Shown: positions 1 through 9,347 of the stretch, piece after piece
Layout of the letters: each line of letters begins with the position of its first letter
Position numbering within the stretch: the first letter of the stretch is position 1
Assembly: GCF_001729485.1 (NCBI RefSeq)
Contig: NZ_CP017157.1
Coordinates: forward strand, 868,001-932,000
Direction of reading: 5' to 3'
Source: Streptomyces lydicus
GTDB taxonomy: Bacteria; Actinomycetota; Actinomycetes; Streptomycetales; Streptomycetaceae
DNA: 64,000 nt
Position numbers and translations under genes: made by a program
The notes under the pieces: generated by a model
What the model saw: the letters and a program-made list of their open reading frames with translations, nothing else
What the model was told of the DNA's origin: nothing
Database searches by the model: none

Positions 1-37
1 CGGCCAGCAGCTCGATCTCGGGCACGACGCAGGCTAG
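1..37 (+). CDS. C-terminal end of a LysM-domain protein, probably a second Rpf-like protein (partial)
   Basis: The frame starting at base 2 reads GQQLDLGHDAG and stops at TAG (35-37). GQ-L-L is the usual end of a LysM repeat, as in the GQKLEV ending of the rpfA product just downstream. A 12-bp perfect hairpin follows at 93-133, fitting a gene end. From memory, S. coelicolor carries two Rpf-like genes side by side here. Only eleven residues are visible, so the family assignment is inference. Confidence 0.45.
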   Translation, partial: GQQLDLGHDAG

Positions 38-92
38 TTCGCCGTCTTTGCCCCGGTGCGGGGAAAGTGAGACAAGCGTCTCTTTGCGCCGC

Positions 93-133
93 GTGGGACC
101 CGGTCCGTCCGTACTCGGGGTACCGGGTCCCAC
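93..133 (+). terminator. Hairpin, likely terminator of the LysM gene
   Basis: A perfect 12-bp inverted repeat (GTGGGACCCGGT at 93-104, ACCGGGTCCCAC at 122-133) has a 17-nt loop. No U-tract follows, which is common for Streptomyces terminators. It lies between the LysM gene end and the rpfA leader. Confidence 0.5.
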
Positions 134-224
134 CTGCGGAGATGTGACCTCTCCGTGATCAAAAGCGGTCAACTGGGTCCAGATGCGGGGGTTTGAACAT
201 CAACGGGCTTCTGCTTACGGTCAT

Positions 225-446
225 GACCGCTCGCCAAAGCGGGCCCCTTCGATCACACGCCGAATCCTGCCGGTGGTCGGAGGCAGTTGACGCGCAAGCG
301 CCGAAGGCAGGAGCGGGGGAACCAAGGTAGGCGCCGGCCCGGCCCGTGAAAGCGGGTCAGCCGGCTTGGGGTGAAGCCCGGTGCCCACGGCACCGGCCGG
401 GCGACTCATCAGTCCGAACCCGACAGCTCACCTCGTAGGCGTCGGT
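225..446 (+). ncRNA. ydaO/yuaA-type c-di-AMP riboswitch in the rpfA leader
   Basis: The leader carries the conserved blocks of the ydaO class in order: GCCGAATCCTGCC (~261-273), GGGGGAACCAA (~314-325), TTGGGGTGAA (~365-375), GGGCGACTCATC (~399-410), and CCGAACCCGACAGCT with CTCGTAGGCGT (~414-442). This class binds cyclic di-AMP, and in S. coelicolor it is known to control rpfA. The 3' end includes CTCACC (427-432), which can pair with GGTGAG (444-449). That pairing would cover the purine-rich ribosome binding site of rpfA, so control could be translational, transcriptional or both. Boundaries are approximate. Confidence 0.9.
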
Positions 447-448
447 GA

Positions 449-1129
<681 letters not shown>

Positions 1130-1177
1130 GCCGTCCCCGCACCGGGACTCCTCCCGGGCCCGGGCGGCGGGCCCTGA

Positions 1178-2776
<1,599 letters not shown>

Positions 2777-2857
2777 GCACAGCGCTCCGCCGACCGGTCA
2801 GCACGAAACGGCGTTCCCCGGGAACGGCTGATCGGCTGACGTTACGGCCGAGCACCT

Positions 2858-2902
2858 CGTACGTCCCCGGCGACGGTCCCGTACCGTTGCCGGGGACGTA
2901 CG
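2858..2902 (+). repeat. Long hairpin between eno and the FtsB-like gene
   Basis: A perfect 14-bp inverted repeat (CGTACGTCCCCGGC at 2858-2871, GCCGGGGACGTACG at 2889-2902) with a 17-nt loop lies 42 nt before the next start. A shorter palindrome, CGTTCCCCGGGAACG, lies at 2812-2826. They may terminate eno or attenuate the next gene. No U-tract is present. Confidence 0.5.
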
Positions 2903-2943
2903 TGCTTGATGCAGACCGGCGTCAGCCGGCGAGGGGAGACGAC

Positions 2944-3396
2944 GTGCCCGCGGACCGGTTCTCGACCGCGACCCGACTCAAGGCGCTCGGTGAGCAGGCC
3001 GCCGCCCGCGTCTACCGCGCCCGTCCGGCCCGCCGCAACCGCCTCACCGGCCGTGCCGCGCTGCTGGCGCTGGTGATGTGCTCCCTGGTCGTGGCGCTCG
3101 CGTACCCGATAAGGCAGTACGTCTCCCAGCGCTCCGACATCGCCGACCAGCGCCGCAAGGCCCAGGACGCCGGCGCCGCACTGGAACGGCTGCGCGAGCA
3201 GAAGGCCCGGTGGCAGGATCCGGCGTACGTCCGCCAGCAGGCCCGGCGGCATCTGCACTACGTCATGCCGGGCGAGACCGGCTACCTCGTCCGGGACGGC
3301 TCGGGCACGAGCGCCGCCCCCAAGGGCTCGCAGGCCGCGCAGCGCCCCTGGTACGAGAACCTGTGGAGCGCGGTCGACGCGGCCGACAAGCGGTAG
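2944..3396 (+). CDS. FtsB/DivIC-family septum formation initiator
   Basis: This 150-aa bitopic cell-division protein probably joins the FtsQ-FtsL-FtsB type complex at the septum. It has a basic cytoplasmic N-terminus (about 1-38), one membrane segment (about 39-58, AALLALVMCSLVVALAYPI), then a coiled coil (about 60-95, with QRRKAQDAGAALERLREQ). A short extracytoplasmic region contains the DPAYVRQQARRHLHYVMPGE motif typical of the actinobacterial DivIC family. The GTG start follows GAGGGGAGACGAC. Its position downstream of eno and upstream of the DUF501 gene and ppx is the standard actinobacterial order. Confidence 0.88.
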   Translation: MPADRFSTATRLKALGEQAAARVYRARPARRNRLTGRAALLALVMCSLVVALAYPIRQYVSQRSDIADQRRKAQDAGAALERLREQKARWQDPAYVRQQARRHLHYVMPGETGYLVRDGSGTSAAPKGSQAAQRPWYENLWSAVDAADKR

Positions 3397-3509
3397 CGGC
3401 CGCACCGCCGGGGTGCCCCGGCCCGTACCGCAGGCCCGCGCGGGGCCGTACTGTCGACAGGGACGGCGGCCCGTACCGCCGCCCCACCACCCACTCACCG
3501 AAAGCGCAC

Positions 3510-4052
3510 ATGGAAACCCCTCCGCCCCAGACCGAGCCCACCGAGCCCACCGCCGCGGACATCGCCGCCTTCAAGCAGCAGCTCGGCCGCCCGCCGCGCG
3601 GCCTGCGCGCCATCGCGCACCGCTGCCCCTGCGGGCAGCCGGACGTCGTCGAGACGGCGCCGCGCCTCGATGACGGCACGCCCTTCCCCACGCTCTACTA
3701 CCTCACCTGCCCGCGCGCGGCCTCCGCGATCGGCACGCTGGAGGCCAACGGCGTGATGAAGGAGATGAGCGAACGGCTGGCGACCGACCCGGAGCTGGCC
3801 GCCGCCTACCGCGCGGCCCACGAGGACTACATCCGGCGCCGCGACGCCATCGAGGTGCTCCAGGGCTTCCCGAGCGCGGGCGGCATGCCCGACCGGGTCA
3901 AGTGCCTGCACGTGCTCGTCGGCCACTCGCTGGCGGCCGGGCCGGGCGTCAACCCGCTCGGCGACGAGGCGCTCGCGATGCTGCCGGAGTGGTGGAAGAA
4001 GGGGCCGTGCGTGAACCCGTGCGGCGGGAGCGACGAGGGAGAGTCCGAGTGA
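3510..4052 (+). CDS. DUF501 family protein
   Basis: This 180-aa conserved actinobacterial protein of unknown function belongs to the DUF501 family, known for its fixed place between an FtsB/DivIC gene and ppx. Visible features are an acidic N-terminus, a CPCGQPDVVET segment and CPRA (possible metal-binding cysteines). Further features are the charged EDYIRRRDAI helix, DRVKCLHVLVGHSLAAG, and a C-terminal CVNPCGG. No signal peptide or membrane segment is visible. The stop overlaps the ppx start by four bases (GTGA), so the two are probably translationally coupled. Confidence 0.85.
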   Translation: METPPPQTEPTEPTAADIAAFKQQLGRPPRGLRAIAHRCPCGQPDVVETAPRLDDGTPFPTLYYLTCPRAASAIGTLEANGVMKEMSERLATDPELAAAYRAAHEDYIRRRDAIEVLQGFPSAGGMPDRVKCLHVLVGHSLAAGPGVNPLGDEALAMLPEWWKKGPCVNPCGGSDEGESE

Positions 4053-5002
4053 AGCGCGTCGCGGCCGTCGACTGCGGTACGAACTCCATCCGGCTGCTGG
4101 TCGCGGACGTCTCCCCGGAGACCGGCGAGCTGAAGGAACTCGACCGCCGGATGCAGATCGTCCGGCTCGGCCAGGGAGTGGACCGCACCGGCCGGCTGGC
4201 GCCCGAGGCGCTGGAGCGCACCTTCGCGGCCTGCCGGGAGTACGCCGCGGTGATCAAGAGCCTGGGCGCCGAGCAGGTCCGCTTCGTGGCGACCTCCGCC
4301 TCCCGTGACGCGGAGAACCGCGAGGACTTCGTCCGCGGCGTGGTGGACATCCTGGGCGTGCGGCCTGAGGTGATCACGGGGGACCAGGAGGCGGAGTTCT
4401 CCTTCAACGGCGCCACCAAGGAACTGCTCGGCCGGGCCGACCTGGCCAGGCCCTTCCTGGTGGTGGACATCGGCGGCGGCTCCACCGAGTTCGTCCTCGG
4501 CGACGAGGCGGTACGCGCCGCCCGCTCGGTCGACGTCGGCTGCGTCCGGATGACCGAGCGGCATCTGGTGCACGGCGACGAATTCACCGATCCGCCGACC
4601 GCGGGTCAGGTCGAGGCGATGAAGGCCGACATCGCCGCGGCGCTGGACCGGGCCGAGGAGACCGTCCCGCTGCGCGAGGCCGCCACCCTGGTGGGCCTGG
4701 CCGGCTCGGTCACCACCGTCGCCGGCATCGCGCTGGGCCTGGACCACTACGACTCCGACGCCATCCACCACGCCCGGATCCCGCTGGCCAAGGTCCGCGA
4801 GATCACCGAGCACCTGCTGTCCTCCACCCACGCCGAGCGCGCGGCCATCCCCGTCCTCCACCCCGGCCGGGTCGACGTGATCGCCGCGGGCACGCTCGTA
4901 CTGCTGTCGATCATGGAGCGCACGGGCGCCGAGGAGGTCGTCGTCAGCGAGCACGACATCCTGGACGGCATCGCCTGGCACGCGGCACTCGACGACGCGT
5001 GA
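4049..5002 (+). CDS. ppx: Exopolyphosphatase / guanosine pentaphosphate phosphohydrolase (Ppx/GppA)
   Basis: This enzyme hydrolyses polyphosphate, and possibly pppGpp, in the cytoplasm. The 317-aa product is the short actinobacterial Ppx form. It shows the ASKHA-fold phosphate loops: DCGTNSIRLLVADV (about 7-20) and DIGGGSTEFVLG (about 140-151). It also has FVATSASRDAENREDF and the GLAGSVTTVAGI segment. The GTG start overlaps the DUF501 stop. A strong hairpin follows the stop at 5016-5049. Confidence 0.92.
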   Translation: MKRVAAVDCGTNSIRLLVADVSPETGELKELDRRMQIVRLGQGVDRTGRLAPEALERTFAACREYAAVIKSLGAEQVRFVATSASRDAENREDFVRGVVDILGVRPEVITGDQEAEFSFNGATKELLGRADLARPFLVVDIGGGSTEFVLGDEAVRAARSVDVGCVRMTERHLVHGDEFTDPPTAGQVEAMKADIAAALDRAEETVPLREAATLVGLAGSVTTVAGIALGLDHYDSDAIHHARIPLAKVREITEHLLSSTHAERAAIPVLHPGRVDVIAAGTLVLLSIMERTGAEEVVVSEHDILDGIAWHAALDDA

Positions 5003-5015
5003 CCCTCTGGCTGTG

Positions 5016-5049
5016 AGGCGACCCGGAGTCTCAGGGCTCCGGGTCGCCT
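5016..5049. terminator. Bidirectional terminator between ppx and the toxin gene
   Basis: A perfect 13-bp stem (AGGCGACCCGGAG at 5016-5028, CTCCGGGTCGCCT at 5037-5049) with an 8-nt loop lies between the convergent ppx and RelE-like genes. Confidence 0.75.
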
Positions 5050-5053
5050 GCTC

Positions 5054-5323
5054 TCAGGTGGTGCGGTAGACGTCGCGCCGGTCGCCGATCTTGACGACGA
5101 GGATGATGAGTTCGCCGTCTTCGACCTGATAGGCGACCCGGTAGCTGCCGACCCGGAGCCGATAAAGGCCCGACGGGCCGGTGAGCTTCTTGATGTCGGC
5201 GTCCTCACGGTACGGATCGTCGCCGAGCGCGGTCAGCGCGGCCAGGATGCGCATGGCGGCAGGCCGGTCGATGGCTCGAAGTTGCCGCTGTGCCGCTGTG
5301 GTGAACCGGAACGCGTACTTCAC
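5054..5323 (-). CDS. RelE/ParE-family toxin of a type II toxin-antitoxin module
   Basis: This 89-aa protein has the RelE/ParE superfamily pattern. An N-terminal F-FT--A-RQLRAID block is followed by a helix (AMRILAALTALGDDP), then KKLTGPSGLYRLRVGSYRVAYQV, and a terminal hydrophobic strand ending in VKIGDRRDVYR. RelE members cleave mRNA on the ribosome; ParE members poison gyrase. The R-R-G-YRV-Y core with the terminal YR favours RelE. The GTG start overlaps the antitoxin stop by four bases, so the pair is coupled with the antitoxin first. Confidence 0.9.
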   Translation of the reverse strand: MKYAFRFTTAAQRQLRAIDRPAAMRILAALTALGDDPYREDADIKKLTGPSGLYRLRVGSYRVAYQVEDGELIILVVKIGDRRDVYRTT

Positions 5324-5592
5324 GTCGCGCCTTCGGAGGGCTCGGTGAACAGGTCTGCCAGCAGCTCGGCCATGGTTACGGTCGGGCCGCCCTCGGCCAG
5401 CACCGCTTCCGCCTCCCGGGCCAGCAACACATCGGCTGCCTCCTCAAGCGCGTCGAAGTCCGCGATCGGCACCACGGCCGCCACCGGTATGCCATTGCGG
5501 GTGATCACTGTGGGTGAGCCCTCCTCGGCACGATTGATGTGGTCCGCCAGGTGTGCACGGGCTTCCCGTACGGTCACAGTGCTCTCAGCCAT
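5320..5592 (-). CDS. Phd/YefM-family antitoxin
   Basis: This 90-aa protein neutralises the RelE-like toxin and should autorepress the operon. The first ~55 residues are the Phd/YefM DNA-binding fold (TVTVREARAHLADHINRA, then PTVITRNGIPVAAVVPI). The acidic C-terminal tail (EEAADVLLAREAEAVLAEGG and on) is the toxin-binding part. The start ATG at 5592 lies 6 nt after a TACACT -10 box on the same strand, so the mRNA is probably leaderless. A GTGTAC repeat sits over this promoter. Confidence 0.9.
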   Translation of the reverse strand: MAESTVTVREARAHLADHINRAEEGSPTVITRNGIPVAAVVPIADFDALEEAADVLLAREAEAVLAEGGPTVTMAELLADLFTEPSEGAT

Positions 5593-5598
5593 AAGGGA

Positions 5599-5621
5599 AG
5601 TGTACGCACCCCTGTGTACAC
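5599..5621 (-). promoter_or_regulatory. Leaderless promoter and GTGTAC operator of the toxin-antitoxin operon
   Basis: On the minus strand, TACACT (5604-5599) is a -10 element six bases before the antitoxin ATG. GTGTAC occurs at 5600-5605 and within GTGTACAC at 5614-5621. These self-pairing repeats overlap the promoter, as expected for autorepression by the antitoxin-toxin complex. Confidence 0.5.
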
Positions 5622-6100
5622 GCGCTGCTCGGAGTGGATGACGCTTTGGGGATGATGATCGACGTCGTCGCCGGGCAACGGCCTCTGCCGGCCGGGCTTT
5701 TGAGCGGGGCGGACGCCCTTCTGAGCGGCTTCCGGGGGGTCTCACGGGGCTTCGCGGGGGAGTCCGGGAAGAAAGTTCGTGAAATCCTTCACATGAAAAA
5801 GCCTCCTGTTGGGCGAACAATCTGATCGTCCGACCGTCATTCGAAGGTTCCGGGGCCTCTCGACCCCGGGATTGCGCGGGTTCCGATAGTCCGGGGGAGT
5901 GGCCGCGGGAGGCCCGATCGCCCCGTCGCGGGGCCGACAAGCCCTGATCAACGGGGGTCTCCAACGCCTCGCGTACTACGGTGGTTCCGTTTCCCGCTAT
6001 GGCGTCGGTCACGAAGCCGGCGGAGTGTAGCAGATACCCCCTCGGTCCTTGTGAAGGGGCTCACGAGCGACCCCCCATGTGGGGGTGGATACTCGATTGC
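5622..6100. other. Intergenic region upstream of the NADH dehydrogenase
   Basis: I find no convincing gene here. A 63-codon open frame at 5634-5825 has no ribosome binding site or recognisable similarity. Just before the ndh start lies an inverted repeat, ACCCCC (6070-6075) and GGGGGT (6081-6086). Upstream is a weaker pair of C and G runs (about 6037-6060). They may form an operator or leader hairpin. Confidence 0.4.
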
Positions 6101-7483
6101 ATGAGCACCACGGAGCGTCCCAGGATCCTCGTAGTAGGCGGTGGGTACGTAGGCCTGTACGCAGCTCGGCGCATCCTCAAGAAGATGCGCTACGGCGAGG
6201 CGACCGTCACGGTCGTCGACCCGCGGTCGTACATGACCTATCAGCCCTTCCTCCCCGAAGCCGCCGCCGGCAGCATCTCCCCCCGGCACGTCGTCGTCCC
6301 GCTGCGACGCGTGCTGCCGAAGGCGGAGGTCCTCACCGGCCGGGTCACCACCATCGACCAGGACCGCAAGGTCGCCACGATCGCCCCGCTGGTGGGCGAG
6401 GCGTACGAGCTGCCCTTCGACTACCTCGTGATCGCCCTCGGCGCCGTCTCCCGGACCTTCCCGATCCCCGGCCTCGCCGAGCAGGGCATCGGCATGAAGG
6501 GCGTGGAGGAGGCCATCGGCCTGCGCAACCACGTCCTGGAGCAGCTGGACAAGGCTGACTCCACGACCGACGAGGACGTCCGCCGCAAGGCGCTGACCTT
6601 CGTGTTCGTCGGTGGCGGCTTCGCCGGCGCGGAGACCGTCGGTGAGGTCGAGGACATGGCCCGCGACGCCGCGAAGTACTACAACAACGTGAAGCGCGAG
6701 GACATGCGCTTCCTGCTGGTCGACGTCGCCGACAAGATCCTCCCCGAGGTCGGTCCCAAGCTCGGCGCCTACGGCAAGGAGCACCTCGAGGCCCGTGGCG
6801 TCGAGGTCTACCTCAAGACCGGCATGGACTCCTGCGTCGACGGCCACGTGAAGCTCAACAACGGCCTCGAGGTCGACTCCAACACCATCGTGTGGACCGC
6901 GGGCGTCAAGCCCAACCCGGCGCTGGCCCGCTTCGGCCTGCCGCTCGGCCCGCGCGGTCACGTCGACACCGCCCCCACCCTCCAGGTGCAGGGCACCGAC
7001 TACATCTGGGCCGCGGGCGACAACGCCCAGGTCCCGGACCTGGTCGGCCGCAAGAACGGCAACGAGAACGCCTGGTGCCCGCCGAACGCGCAGCACGCGC
7101 TGCGGCAGGCCAAGATCCTCGGCGACAACGTGGTCTCCGGCATGCGGGGCTTCCCGCAGAAGGACTACAGCCACGCCAACAAGGGTGCGGTCGCCGGTCT
7201 CGGCCTGCACAAGGGCGTCGCGATGATCGTCATGGGCAAGGTGAAGATCAAGCTCAAGGGCCGTCTCGCCTGGTACATGCACCGCGCGTACCACGGCATG
7301 GCGATGCCGACGTTCAACCGCAAGATCCGGGTCTTCGCCGACTGGACGCTGGCCATGTTCCTGAAGCGCGAGGTCGTCTCGCTCGGCGCCATGGAGAACC
7401 CCCGCGAGGAGTTCTACGAGGCGGCCAAGCCGGCCCCCGCGCCGGCCGCCGCCGGCGACAAGCCGAAGGCCAAGGCTTCCTGA
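6101..7483 (+). CDS. ndh: Type II NADH:quinone dehydrogenase (NDH-2), FAD-dependent
   Basis: NDH-2 passes electrons from NADH to menaquinone at the inner face of the membrane without pumping protons. The 460-aa product has an N-terminal FAD Rossmann motif (VVGGGYVGLYAAR, about 11-23). A second dinucleotide motif for NADH follows (FVFVGGGFAGAETVGE, about 167-182), then the FAD-binding YIWAAGDNAQVP block (about 302-313). The amphipathic C-terminus (FNRKIRVFADWTLAMFLKREV) is the usual membrane anchor region. The ATG was chosen because homology begins there; GGGGGTGGA lies 11 nt upstream. Confidence 0.9.
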   Translation: MSTTERPRILVVGGGYVGLYAARRILKKMRYGEATVTVVDPRSYMTYQPFLPEAAAGSISPRHVVVPLRRVLPKAEVLTGRVTTIDQDRKVATIAPLVGEAYELPFDYLVIALGAVSRTFPIPGLAEQGIGMKGVEEAIGLRNHVLEQLDKADSTTDEDVRRKALTFVFVGGGFAGAETVGEVEDMARDAAKYYNNVKREDMRFLLVDVADKILPEVGPKLGAYGKEHLEARGVEVYLKTGMDSCVDGHVKLNNGLEVDSNTIVWTAGVKPNPALARFGLPLGPRGHVDTAPTLQVQGTDYIWAAGDNAQVPDLVGRKNGNENAWCPPNAQHALRQAKILGDNVVSGMRGFPQKDYSHANKGAVAGLGLHKGVAMIVMGKVKIKLKGRLAWYMHRAYHGMAMPTFNRKIRVFADWTLAMFLKREVVSLGAMENPREEFYEAAKPAPAPAAAGDKPKAKAS

Positions 7484-7510
7484 ACCACCGGTCGGGTACT
7501 CCGACCAGCC

Positions 7511-7548
7511 CGAAGGGCGTCCGCCATCCGTGGGGCGGGCGCCCTTCG
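7511..7548 (+). terminator. Terminator after ndh
   Basis: A 15-bp stem (CGAAGGGCGTCCGCC at 7511-7525, GGCGGGCGCCCTTCG at 7534-7548) has one G-U pair and an 8-nt loop, 27 nt after the ndh stop. Confidence 0.7.
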
Positions 7549-7683
7549 GCGTGTGCGCCGTGGCGAAATGCGGGCGGTTTGCGGTTCCCTTGCGTGTGAA
7601 CGGGACTATCCGGGCGCCTTCTTGGCGTTTTAGGTGGTGGGTGAATCTTCTTCGCCCGACTCGTCAACACGGAGGTGTGCGAC

Positions 7684-8997
7684 ATGGCCGACGCCGCTGG
7701 ACGGCTCACCAAGCTCGCCGAGGAGGTACTGGGAAAGCCGCTCCCGGTGCGCATCCGCGCCTGGGACCGCAGCGAGTCCGGCCCGCCGGGGGCACCCGTG
7801 CTCGTCATCCGCCATCGCCGCGCGCTGCGCCGGCTGCTGTTCAAGCCCGGCGAACTGGGCCTGGCCCGCGGCTGGGTGGCCGGTGACCTGGACATCGAGG
7901 GCGACCTCTACGAGGCGCTCGATCTGCTTGCCGGGCTGCTCTGGGAGCGCGACGCGGCCACCGCATCGCCGCGGGCCGCCGCGCTGCGCGCCCTGGCCCG
8001 CCCGGAGCTGCGCGCCGCCGCCCGGGAACTGCTGGCCCTGGCCGGCGCCCCCGTACCGCCCACCCCGCCCGCCGAAGAGGTCAGACGCCGCCGGGGACCG
8101 CTGCACACCCTGCTGCGTGACAAGGAAGCCATCAGCCACCACTACGACGTCGGCAACGACTTCTACGCGCTGGTCCTCGGCCCGTCCATGGTCTACTCCT
8201 GCGCGTACTGGGGGACCGACGAGGACCCCGCCGCGAGCCTGGAGGACGCCCAGCGCGACAAGCTCGACCTGATCTGCCGCAAGCTCGGCCTCAAGGAGGG
8301 CCAGCGGCTGCTGGACGTGGGCTGTGGCTGGGGCTCGATGGTGCTGCACGCCGCCCGCGAGTACGGCGTACGGGCCGTCGGCATCACCCTCTCCGAGGAA
8401 CAGGCCACCTTCGCCCGCAAGCGGATCGCCGAGGCCGGGCTCGCCGACCGGATCGAGATCCGGGTGCAGGACTACCGCGAGATCAAGGACGAGCCGTTCG
8501 ACGCCATCTCCTCGATCGGGATGGCCGAGCACGTGGGCCGGGCCCGGTACGCCGAGTACGCGAGCGCGCTGTACGCGCTGCTGAGGCCCGGCGGACGGCT
8601 GCTCAACCACCAGATCGCGCGGCGGCCGGTGGTCGACGAGGCGTCGTACCGCGTCGACGATTTCATCGACCGCTACGTCTTCCCCGACGGCGAGCTGGCA
8701 CCGCTCGGGCGGACGGTGGCCCAGCTGGAGGACGCCGGGTTCGAGGTACGGGACGTGGAGGGAATCCGGGAGCACTACGCCCTGACGCTGCGGCAGTGGG
8801 TCGCCAACCTGGAGCAGCACTGGGACGCGGCGGTGCGCCTGACGTCCCCGGGACGGGCGCGGGTCTGGCGGCTCTACATGGCGGCGTCGGCCCTGTCCTT
8901 CGAGCGGAACCGCATAGGAGTCAACCAGGTCCTGGCAGTCCGCACCCCGGACTCGGGAACGTCGGGCCTACGCCTTCGCGAACGTAGCTGGGGCTGA
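7684..8997 (+). CDS. Cyclopropane-fatty-acyl-phospholipid synthase family methyltransferase
   Basis: This 437-aa SAM-dependent enzyme is related to CFA synthase and mycolic acid cyclopropane synthases. Its likely role is methylene or methyl transfer to unsaturated acyl chains of membrane lipids. The N-terminal ~140 residues are the lipid-binding CFA domain. Next come the HHYDVGNDFY block, the SAM motif LLDVGCGWGSMVLHAA (about 208-223), SIGMAEHVG and the C-terminal FIDRYVFPDGEL. These are all CFA-family signatures. GGAGG lies 8 nt before the ATG; a GTG inside that site is not used. The exact substrate cannot be read from sequence. Confidence 0.87.
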   Translation: MADAAGRLTKLAEEVLGKPLPVRIRAWDRSESGPPGAPVLVIRHRRALRRLLFKPGELGLARGWVAGDLDIEGDLYEALDLLAGLLWERDAATASPRAAALRALARPELRAAARELLALAGAPVPPTPPAEEVRRRRGPLHTLLRDKEAISHHYDVGNDFYALVLGPSMVYSCAYWGTDEDPAASLEDAQRDKLDLICRKLGLKEGQRLLDVGCGWGSMVLHAAREYGVRAVGITLSEEQATFARKRIAEAGLADRIEIRVQDYREIKDEPFDAISSIGMAEHVGRARYAEYASALYALLRPGGRLLNHQIARRPVVDEASYRVDDFIDRYVFPDGELAPLGRTVAQLEDAGFEVRDVEGIREHYALTLRQWVANLEQHWDAAVRLTSPGRARVWRLYMAASALSFERNRIGVNQVLAVRTPDSGTSGLRLRERSWG

Positions 8998-9346
8998 TCC
9001 CACGTTGTTGTCCGTCCTGCCGTGGGTGTTGCTCGCCGTTGCTCCCCCACTGCCTGAAGGGCGTGGGAGGTACCCCCAGCGGCGGGCGTGGGTGGTCGGG
9101 TGCGGTGCCGCTCCTCCGGACTTCGTCCTGCGGCGCGGCCCCTCCCGTAGTGGGAGAAGTAAAGGCCGGTGGGGGCGAGCGTGATCATTCACGCTCGCCC
9201 TTACCGGCCTTCAAGATTCCCTCCCATGGGAGGGGACGGACCGCAGGACGAAGTCCGGAGGGCCGGCACCGCACCCGACAACAACCCGGCCCGCCGCAGG
9301 CGCCACGGAGAGAAACCACCACGGCGGGACGGAAAACAACGTGGGA
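8998..9346. repeat. ~350-bp imperfect fold-back (inverted repeat) filling the gap between convergent genes
   Basis: The left arm (8998-9184) and right arm (9189-9346) are inverted copies around the loop TCAT. Shared blocks from the outside in are TCCCACGTTGTT-TCCGTCC, GGTCGGGTGCGGTGCCG, CTCCGGACTTCGTCCTGCGG, CCCCTCCC, AAGGCCGGT and GGGCGAGCGTGA. The left arm has ~30 extra bases (about 9042-9072). These form a small hairpin with CCCCCAC and GTGGGAGG, a motif that, from memory, recurs in Streptomyces intergenic DNA. It starts directly after one stop codon and ends two bases before the other. It could act as a strong bidirectional terminator or be a fold-back mobile remnant. Confidence 0.8.
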
Positions 9347-9347
9347 A

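Noticed and set aside
143..160. TGTGACC...CGTGATC as a Crp site for rpfA
   Set aside because: The second half does not match the inverted TCACA half-site, so the symmetry needed for Crp is missing.
5634..5825. 63-codon frame downstream of the antitoxin promoter
   Set aside because: No ribosome binding site, no recognisable domain, and it overlaps the promoter region.
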